Shown piece after piece: positions 32,290 through 38,604 of a stretch of 38,604 nucleotides of DNA. Under the pieces are notes generated by a model. It was not told where the DNA came from and did not search any database. It saw only the letters and a program-made list of their open reading frames with translations. The first letter of the stretch is position 1. Every line of letters begins with the position of its first letter. The DNA comes from an uncultured Prevotella sp. (GTDB taxonomy: Bacteria > Bacteroidota > Bacteroidia > Bacteroidales > Bacteroidaceae), in NCBI GenBank assembly GCA_900540885.1, contig UQHJ01000019.1, positions 1 to 38,604 on the forward strand, in the 5' to 3' direction. Both the position numbers and the translations under genes were made by a program.

Positions 32290-33894
32290 ATGGCAACATT
32301 AGATTTAACCCAGTACGGTATTACCGGTGTAACCGAGATTGTACACAACCCCTCTTACGAGCAGCTCTTCGAAGAAGAAACTAAGGCTGGCCTCGAAGGT
32401 TTTGAAAAGGGTCATGAAACTGAACTCGGTGCCGTTAACGTAATGACAGGTATCTACACCGGCCGTTCTCCTAAGGATAAGTTCATCGTTATGGACGAGA
32501 ACTCTAAGGACACAGTGTGGTGGACAACTCCCGAATATCCCAACGACAACAAGCCCGCTTCTCAAGAGGCTTGGGCAGCCGTTAAGGAAATCGCTAAGAA
32601 GGAACTTTCTAACAAGCGTCTCTTCGTAGTTGATGGTTTCTGTGGTGCCAACAAGGAAACTCGCATGGCTGTGCGCTTCATCGTAGAGGTAGCATGGCAA
32701 GCTCACTTCGTAACTAACATGTTCATCCGCCCCACAGCTGAGGAATTGGAGAACTTCGAACCTAACTTCATCGTTTACAACGCTTCTAAGGCAAAGGTTG
32801 AGAACTACAAGGAACTTGGCCTCAACTCTGAGACTGCCGTTGTATTCAACATCACAAGCCGCGAGCAAGTAATCATCAACACTTGGTACGGTGGTGAAAT
32901 GAAGAAAGGTATGTTCTCTATGATGAACTACTACAACCCCCTCAAGGGCATCGCTTCTATGCACTGCTCTGCCAACACCAACATGGACGAGACAAGCTCA
33001 GCTATCTTCTTCGGCCTCTCTGGTACTGGTAAGACTACCCTTTCTACCGATCCTAAGCGTAAGCTCATCGGTGATGACGAACACGGATGGGACGACAACG
33101 GCGTCTTCAACTACGAAGGTGGTTGCTACGCTAAGGTTATCAACCTCGATAAGGAAAGCGAACCCGATATCTACGGTGCTATCAAGCGCGACGCTCTTCT
33201 CGAGAACGTAACCGTTGACGCTAACGGCAAGATTGACTTCGCTGACAAGAGCGTTACTGAAAACACTCGTGTAAGCTATCCTATCTACCACATCCAAAAC
33301 ATCGTTAAGCCTATCAGCAAGGGTCCCGCTGCAAAGCAAGTAATCATGCTTTCTGCTGATGCCTTCGGTGTACTTCCTCCTGTATCTATCCTCTCTTCTG
33401 AGCAGGCACAGTACTACTTCCTCTCTGGCTTCACCGCTAAGTTGGCAGGTACTGAGCGCGGTATCACCGAGCCTACTCCTACTTTCTCAGCTTGCTTCGG
33501 TCAGGCATTCCTCGAATTGCACCCCACTAAGTACGCTGCAGAACTCGTTAAGAAGATGGAGAAGAACGGTGCTAAGGCATACCTCGTTAACACTGGTTGG
33601 AACGGTTCTGGCAAGCGTATCTCTATCCGCGATACTCGTGGTATCATCGACGCTATCCTCGACGGTTCTATCGACAAGGCTCCTACGAAGACTATTCCTT
33701 ACTTCGACTTCGTTGTTCCTACTGAACTTCCTGGTGTTGATCCTAAGATCCTCGATCCTCGCGACACTTACGCTGATGCTTCTGTTTGGGAAGAGAAGGC
33801 TAAGGACCTCGCTGCTCGTTTCATCAAGAACTTCAAGAAGTACGAAACTAACGAAGCTGGTAAGGCTCTCGTTGCTGCTGGTCCCCAGCTCTAA
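32290..33894 (+). CDS. pckA: Phosphoenolpyruvate carboxykinase (ATP) (534 aa)
   Basis: Interconverts oxaloacetate and PEP with ATP/ADP. In Bacteroidetes it mainly runs toward oxaloacetate, feeding succinate formation. The P-loop FGLSGTGKTTLSTD (near residue 242) and the kinase-2/metal region LIGDDEHGWDDNGVFNYEGGCYAK are diagnostic of the ATP-dependent family, as are YTGRSPKDKF and NTGWNGSGKRISI. Codon use is strongly biased (GCT, GGT, CTC, AAG), typical of a highly expressed gene. It is monocistronic with its own terminator. Confidence 0.97.
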   Translation: MATLDLTQYGITGVTEIVHNPSYEQLFEEETKAGLEGFEKGHETELGAVNVMTGIYTGRSPKDKFIVMDENSKDTVWWTTPEYPNDNKPASQEAWAAVKEIAKKELSNKRLFVVDGFCGANKETRMAVRFIVEVAWQAHFVTNMFIRPTAEELENFEPNFIVYNASKAKVENYKELGLNSETAVVFNITSREQVIINTWYGGEMKKGMFSMMNYYNPLKGIASMHCSANTNMDETSSAIFFGLSGTGKTTLSTDPKRKLIGDDEHGWDDNGVFNYEGGCYAKVINLDKESEPDIYGAIKRDALLENVTVDANGKIDFADKSVTENTRVSYPIYHIQNIVKPISKGPAAKQVIMLSADAFGVLPPVSILSSEQAQYYFLSGFTAKLAGTERGITEPTPTFSACFGQAFLELHPTKYAAELVKKMEKNGAKAYLVNTGWNGSGKRISIRDTRGIIDAILDGSIDKAPTKTIPYFDFVVPTELPGVDPKILDPRDTYADASVWEEKAKDLAARFIKNFKKYETNEAGKALVAAGPQL

Positions 33895-33928
33895 TCTACG
33901 ACAAGTAGCTTAAAAGCTTTATAACAAT

Positions 33929-33969
33929 AAAGGCATTGCACAACTCAAGGTTGTGTGATGCCTTTTTTT
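33929..33969 (+). terminator. pckA terminator
   Basis: AAAGGCATTGCACAAC and GTTGTGTGATGCCTTT form a near-perfect stem with seven T residues. Confidence 0.88.
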
Positions 33970-33987
33970 CGTATATAGCGTTGACAA

Positions 33988-34425
33988 TCTGCAATTGGGG
34001 CCTAATTGGGGGGCGGGTTTTTAACCCGCGGCAGCAGCAGGTTTCGAGCATCTACTTATAGTCGCTTAGCGCGAGAACATACATAACATACAATTTAGCA
34101 TACTTTTTTTACATACTACTCAATTTGTGCCAAGGCACAAATAGAAACATACTGGCTACGCCCTTGCGCTTCAGCGCACTAATAGCTTGCATAAACGATT
34201 GATAATTAGAAGCATTCTCAATATACCACATTGTCGCTGAAGCGCAAGGGCGTAGCCAGTTTGTATCAATTTGTGCCTTGGCACAAATTGAGTAGTATGT
34301 AAAAAAGGTATGTAAAATTGTATGTTATGTATGTTCTCGCGCTAAGCGACTATAAGTAGATGCTCGAAACCTGCTGCTGTCGCGGGTTAAAAACCCGCCC
34401 CCCAATTAGGCTGATAAATTGTAGT
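33988..34425. repeat. Palindromic element E4 (long nested type, 438 bp)
   Basis: Second copy of the E2 type, with the same nested shells and 24-bp inner palindromes (one arm decayed to GGCACAAATAG). The non-palindromic centre (34184-34238) is the reverse complement of the E2 centre. Ends CTGCAATTGG and GATAAATTGTAGT. Confidence 0.9.
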
Positions 34426-34570
34426 TTATCAAAATCAATTTAAGAGCTTGGGTGTAGAAGGTTAAACGAAGGAGTGTGTTTAAGTAGAGCAATTGTTTGC
34501 TCCACTTAGCAAGTGCTTACATTATAAATGTTATAAACTACAATTTTGAAAAAAAAGAATTACAAAAACG

Positions 34571-34610
34571 TTGCACCAATCAAAAACAAAGCATTATCTT
34601 TGCCGCGTAA
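34571..34610 (+). promoter_or_regulatory. Promoter of the 1219-aa secreted protein
   Basis: TTG 34571-34573 and TATCTTTG 34595-34602 (21 bp spacing). A leader of about 110 nt follows. Confidence 0.6.
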
Positions 34611-34720
34611 TATGAGTCGTTGTGCATTGACATGACACCCTCCATATTATATAAGGTGTAAAAACGCCCCTTAAAGCTATGAACTTATTCTATGTTTAAC
34701 TTTATAAATTACTTACGCAA

Positions 34721-37700
34721 ATGAAAAGGTTTTACAATTATTTCCTTTCATTGCTTCTGCTCATGGTAGCAGGAGTTACGAGCGCAATGGCTCAGGCGTA
34801 TCAAGAAGGTGACTTGCTCGAAACAGAAGAAGCTGTTACGAGTCAAGATGTCCTATTGATGTCGACTGGTGGGTACCATGCTAATGAGTACCTCTGTGGC
34901 CAAGGATACGCTACAACGGTATCTAAAGATTGCGTTTATCGTTTTGAAAAGGTTGATGGCACAGCTGATGGCTACAACCTCTACGTACTCAAGCGTGTTG
35001 CAACAGGCGAGTACTTCGCTGACTACACGGTTGGTGATGAAGAAGATACTTCAGACTATCCTTTCGATGGTCACATGACAAAGTTGACTACTGACAAGGC
35101 TCAAGCTATGAAGTTCACAGTAGTTGCAGGTGTTGAAAATAGTGATGACCCTCGTGCTGCTTCAGCAGGTGGTAACCAAGACTACAGCCGTGTAGGTTTC
35201 GTACTTGCTACTGACCACCGTGCTGATAATGCTGGTGCTAACGTACAATACTTAGGTCACTATTCAGAGCCTTTCTATTCACTTTATAATGATACCAACT
35301 ATTGGTTGATCTTCTCAGTATTCCAGCCTACAGGTAAGGACAAGCTCTTGGCTTACACTACCGCTTATTACGGTACAGACAATGCTGACCCTGCATTAAA
35401 TTACCCCGCTGGTACAACAGCTGGTTATTTCAAGGCAGAACTTGTTAATGCTGCACATGCTGCTTGGCAAGAAGCTTATGACATCCTTCAGGTAGAAGGT
35501 TCATACACGCTTACTGATGAAGAGACGAACGTGCTTTGCGATAAGATCGAAAACACTATGACTGCTCTTACAGCTGCTGACGCACGTTTCCCATTGACTG
35601 CTGGTCGTTACTTCATTAACGACAACCGTGATACAAAGCTCTACTTGAATGCTACTACAGTTAGCAACAAGGACGCTTGGGCATGCTCAGCTTACACAGT
35701 TCCTGAAGAATTGGATTACTCAGCTGCAAGCTACCTTTGGGATGTTGAGATTGCAGGTCAAGACTCAATCTACTTGAAGCACTTGCTCACTGGCTTGTAC
35801 GTTCAGAGCACAATGGCTGACAACAATCACTATGCTCTTGGTAAAGAACCCGTTGCTTTGAAGCTTTCTGCTCCTACTGCAGGTAACAGAGCTACATTCT
35901 GGATCACTCCCAAGGGTAACGAACGTGCTTGTACTAACCCCGCAGGTTGGGTGTTGAGCTGGACGGACGTTAACGATGCTGGTAACCACTTCACATTCAC
36001 TGCTGTTGATGTAGACGATGCTAAGGTTGCCCAATGGGCTGCTGAGGCTAAACAGAACAAGTTGAACGAAACTTTGGCTGGACTCTATACTGCAGCTGAT
36101 GGCCTTTACAAGGAAGGTACAAGCTACAAGGCTGCAGAAGGCTTCACTTATACCAACGACTTCACAGAAGAAGGAAAGTTGGTTTCTCCTGCAGAAGGCG
36201 AAGATGATGCAACCAAGGAGGCTAACTCACACTGGTATTCTAATAAGAAGCAACGCAATGAGGGTACTTACGAAGCACTCGTAGATAACAACCCAGACAC
36301 ATACTTCCACTCTAATTGGGCAGAAGGTAGTTTTACTCCTTCTATCACTAAGAATCACTACTTGGTAGCAACACTCGATGCTCCTGTATCAGGTGACATC
36401 ATGGTGAAGATGGCTAAGCGTATGAGAGGTGATGACTTCCCCCTTCAGGTAGCTATCTATGGTACTAACGAGTTTGACAAGGCAAACGCTAATGCAGCTC
36501 AATGGACCTTCCAAGGCTTCTCAGACATCTCTTGGACTGACTCAGTTGAAATTTCTGGTAAGGATGGTACAAAAGACAAGACTCTTCCCGATGGCGTAGG
36601 TGCTGCTTATATGCACTTAGACGGTAGCTATAAGTACATCAAGATTGCTGCAACAAAGACTGTCTACAATCTTAATCCTAATGATGTAAACAACAAGAAC
36701 GGCTTCCTCTACAATCGTGGTTACTTCTGCTTGAGCGAAATGAATATCTGGCCTACTTCTGGCTTGGTTACTACTCTCTCTCCTGAGTACCAAGAAGCCA
36801 TGACTGCTGCTCCTAAAGTGTACGCTGCACTTGGTGAAGAGATCAACAAAGCCGCTGCTGAACTCGCTGCAAATAAGGCTACTCAAGCTCAGATCGATGC
36901 TTTGAATGCTGCTATTGAAGCGTTCAAGAACAACCTCCCTGTTCCTTCACGCGTAACTGACGCTTACAATGCTGCTAAGGCATTCCTCGATGCTGCTAAC
37001 ACCAACAACATGATTGGTACAGAGCTCGCTCAGTACTCTCAAGAGAGTGCTGATGCATTGCAAACTACTTTGGCTAAGTACGAGACATTCGACAAGATTG
37101 ACCTCGTAAGCATCAACGCTGCTGTTAACGACATCAACGCTGCATTCAACGCATTCAAGGGTTCAGTTCGCTTGCCCGAAGCTGGTAAGTTCTACACAAT
37201 CAAGAGTGCTTCTACTAAGGTAGTTGCTGAAGCTGATAAGCAAGCCCAGGGTTACCAAGGCGCTATCTACAACGCTATTGTTTACTCTACAGGCAACAAC
37301 AAGTCTAACTCACTCTCTGACGCTAATAGCGCAGTACGCTTCACTTTCGCTAACCACTCAAGCGAAGTAACTGCTGACGGTGAAACTTCACTCGATGCGA
37401 TGATGTCTTCTTTGTCAGACTCTATCTCATTGAAGGACGATGCTTCATACGTATGGAAGGCTGAAACTGCTCAAGACGGTAAGATGGTTCTTCGCAACCT
37501 CGCTACTGGTATGTACCTCACAGGTGCTAACGGTAAGCTCTACCAGAGCACTGAGCCTACTCCTATCCTTGGTGAAGGTGTTAAGCCTAACGTATTCCGT
37601 TTCAACCTCGGCGAAGATGCTAAGGGCGTAACTCAGTACATGAACACGAAGGGCGCTACAGGCACTGTAGTACCTTGGAAGGATCCTGCTGATGAAAACT

Positions 37701-38380
37701 CTTACTGGCAGTTCAACGAGTTGGCAGACGACGACTACACTACTGAATGCTTCGCTATTAAGGGTGTAAGTGAAGGTCAGTTCTATGCTTGTACTTTCCC
37801 TGTTGCTATTACTCCTGATGGTAACGCAGTTCCTTACACTGTGCTCGGTGTAAATGAAGCTAAGGATAAGCTCATCTTGGCTGAAGTTGAAGACGAAGTT
37901 CCTGCTGGTACTCCTGTTATCCTCCTCGCTGACGTCCTCACTAACAATGGTGAAGGTACAGTAGGTAATCTAACAGTAGGTTGCGAAGACCTCGCTTCTG
38001 CAAAATTCGTATTCGAACCTAAGGTAGGCGACGGCTTGTGCGGTGTACTCTGCGAGCCTGTTGAAATCGCTGAAACTTGTGGTCACATTGCTAACGGCAA
38101 GATCGTTACTGGTGCTTACACAGTTCCTTGCAACGGTGCTTACCTTGCTAACGCTGCTATTACAGCTGAGAAGGGTGATGCTTCTATCGCATTAGCTAAG
38201 GGTGTTGGTGACACGCTCACTGGCATTGACGATGCTAAGGTAGTTGTTCTTCCTTCAGTAGTTAACGTTTACGGCATCAACGGTCAGCTCATCAAGAAGA
38301 GCGTTAAGGCTGCTAATGCTACTAAGAACCTCCCCGCTGGTGTTTACGTAATCGGTGGTCAGAAGGTACTTGTAAAGTAA
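34721..38380 (+). CDS. Large secreted multi-domain protein with discoidin-like domain and sorting tail (1219 aa)
   Basis: Exported, probably surface-bound binding protein; no enzyme motif was recognised. The signal peptide (MKRFYNYFLSLLLLMVAGVT ... AMAQ) is followed by beta-rich repeats (LYVLKRVATGEYFADYT; SIYLKHLLTGLYVQST) like those in the 802-aa protein. Residues about 472-680 resemble an F5/8 type C (discoidin) fold (EALVDNNPDTYFHSNWAEGS; HYLVATLDAPV; YKYIKIAATKT). Two Ala-rich helical, FIVAR-like segments follow (about 690-742 and 743-813). Residues about 1010-1177 are the shared C-terminal beta module, and the protein ends LPAGVYVIGGQKVLVK. Codon bias is as strong as in pckA, suggesting abundance. 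Unlike the other three sorting-tail genes it has no small MKKxYxxP gene after it. Confidence 0.8.
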   Translation: MKRFYNYFLSLLLLMVAGVTSAMAQAYQEGDLLETEEAVTSQDVLLMSTGGYHANEYLCGQGYATTVSKDCVYRFEKVDGTADGYNLYVLKRVATGEYFADYTVGDEEDTSDYPFDGHMTKLTTDKAQAMKFTVVAGVENSDDPRAASAGGNQDYSRVGFVLATDHRADNAGANVQYLGHYSEPFYSLYNDTNYWLIFSVFQPTGKDKLLAYTTAYYGTDNADPALNYPAGTTAGYFKAELVNAAHAAWQEAYDILQVEGSYTLTDEETNVLCDKIENTMTALTAADARFPLTAGRYFINDNRDTKLYLNATTVSNKDAWACSAYTVPEELDYSAASYLWDVEIAGQDSIYLKHLLTGLYVQSTMADNNHYALGKEPVALKLSAPTAGNRATFWITPKGNERACTNPAGWVLSWTDVNDAGNHFTFTAVDVDDAKVAQWAAEAKQNKLNETLAGLYTAADGLYKEGTSYKAAEGFTYTNDFTEEGKLVSPAEGEDDATKEANSHWYSNKKQRNEGTYEALVDNNPDTYFHSNWAEGSFTPSITKNHYLVATLDAPVSGDIMVKMAKRMRGDDFPLQVAIYGTNEFDKANANAAQWTFQGFSDISWTDSVEISGKDGTKDKTLPDGVGAAYMHLDGSYKYIKIAATKTVYNLNPNDVNNKNGFLYNRGYFCLSEMNIWPTSGLVTTLSPEYQEAMTAAPKVYAALGEEINKAAAELAANKATQAQIDALNAAIEAFKNNLPVPSRVTDAYNAAKAFLDAANTNNMIGTELAQYSQESADALQTTLAKYETFDKIDLVSINAAVNDINAAFNAFKGSVRLPEAGKFYTIKSASTKVVAEADKQAQGYQGAIYNAIVYSTGNNKSNSLSDANSAVRFTFANHSSEVTADGETSLDAMMSSLSDSISLKDDASYVWKAETAQDGKMVLRNLATGMYLTGANGKLYQSTEPTPILGEGVKPNVFRFNLGEDAKGVTQYMNTKGATGTVVPWKDPADENSYWQFNELADDDYTTECFAIKGVSEGQFYACTFPVAITPDGNAVPYTVLGVNEAKDKLILAEVEDEVPAGTPVILLADVLTNNGEGTVGNLTVGCEDLASAKFVFEPKVGDGLCGVLCEPVEIAETCGHIANGKIVTGAYTVPCNGAYLANAAITAEKGDASIALAKGVGDTLTGIDDAKVVVLPSVVNVYGINGQLIKKSVKAANATKNLPAGVYVIGGQKVLVK

Positions 38381-38437
38381 ACCACGTTTCCTCTCTCCCT
38401 CTTTTCTTTTGAGTGAGGAGTGAACATAAATTATTCG

Positions 38438-38472
38438 GCGCGCCCGCACATCAAGTGCGGGCGCGCTTTTTT
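38438..38472 (+). terminator. Terminator of the 1219-aa protein gene
   Basis: GCGCGCCCGCAC (38438-38449) and GTGCGGGCGCGC (38455-38466) form a perfect 12-bp stem followed by six T. Confidence 0.9.
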
Positions 38473-38499
38473 GTGGGGTGTATAACTTATGAGGGTGAT

Positions 38500-38604
38500 A
38501 CTGCAATTTGTCTGCCTAATTGGGGGGCGCGTCCTCACCTGGGGGCGACGCGTCCCCGCGTCGGCATTTGTAAGTCAAGGCTCGATGCCTTGACTTACAA
38601 ATAC
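38500..38604. repeat. Palindromic element E5 (cloverleaf type), cut by window end
   Basis: Left half only: ACTGCAATTTGTC, GCCTAATTGGGGGGCGCG, CCTCACCTGGGGGCGACGCG, then the hairpin ATTTGTAAGTCAAGGC/GCCTTGACTTACAAAT. The hairpin differs from that of E3 by paired changes. The right arm lies beyond the window. Confidence 0.85.

Larger units (their letters stand above)
33895..34720. other. Intergenic region pckA to 1219-aa secreted protein gene
   Basis: Holds the pckA terminator (33929-33969), element E4 (33988-34425), about 145 bp without recognisable features, and a promoter (34571-34602). A leader of about 110 nt follows with an ACACC/GGTGT hairpin near 34636-34660. No gene is seen. Confidence 0.7.

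Overview
The window looks like a chromosomal segment of a Bacteroidales bacterium, most likely a Prevotellaceae (Prevotella-like) member. Reasons: promoters fit the Bacteroidetes pattern (TTTG, about 19-21 bp, TAnnTTTG); four large secreted proteins end in the 'sGrrv...kGvYi.nGKKviVK' type of C-terminal tail seen on Prevotella-type secretion/sorting (T9SS-like) cargo; there is a FISUMP-type (Fib_succ_major) protein and a DUF2851 protein; and the housekeeping proteins have Bacteroidetes flavour. No rRNA, tRNA, CRISPR array or transposase gene was recognised.

Layout. 1-10660: two surface/secreted protein genes on + (an 801-802 aa protein and a roughly 2140 aa multi-block adhesin), each followed immediately by a very small gene (56 and 62 aa) of one family starting MKK-x-Y-x-x-P. 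10924-14820: a PfkB-type kinase and DNA polymerase I on the minus strand. 15040-16014: a trans-polyprenyl diphosphate synthase on +. 16392-23171: a minus-strand housekeeping run mnmG, apt, uvrC, dtd, mazG-like, deoC, broken up by palindromic repeats. 23385-26465: + strand DUF2851 protein, hotdog thioesterase and dprA. 26584-29274: minus-strand secreted genes, namely a FISUMP-type protein, an IdeS/Mac-1 (peptidase C66)-like cysteine protease with a sorting tail, and a third MKKxYxxP small protein. 30008-33894: typA/bipA and pckA. 34721-38380: a 1219 aa secreted protein with discoidin-like and helical modules plus the shared C-terminal module.

The most unusual content is intergenic. Nearly every sizeable gap holds a nested palindrome. 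Five large elements (E1-E5: 10687, 29487, 31913, 33988, 38500) of two internal types share about 30-bp terminal inverted repeats; four start 19-28 bp after an intrinsic terminator. Three loci carry ATTAAT-rich palindromes bounded by a gcgcttcgcgc hairpin; one pair of half-elements flanks the whole first secreted-protein cassette. Several gaps carry 8-mer arrays arranged as inverted halves around a core. Two arrays with the same architecture but unrelated sequence (one inverted plus three direct 10-mers, period 21-22 bp) lie near the first two surface-protein genes.

Two exact copies of a 14-base parS core (GTTTCACGTGGAAC), one inside polA and one in the apt leader, suggest a ParB-loaded and possibly origin-proximal region. 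The small MKKxYxxP proteins paired with sorting-tail proteins are the best candidate for an undescribed functional unit; the IdeS-like protease is the most interesting single enzyme.
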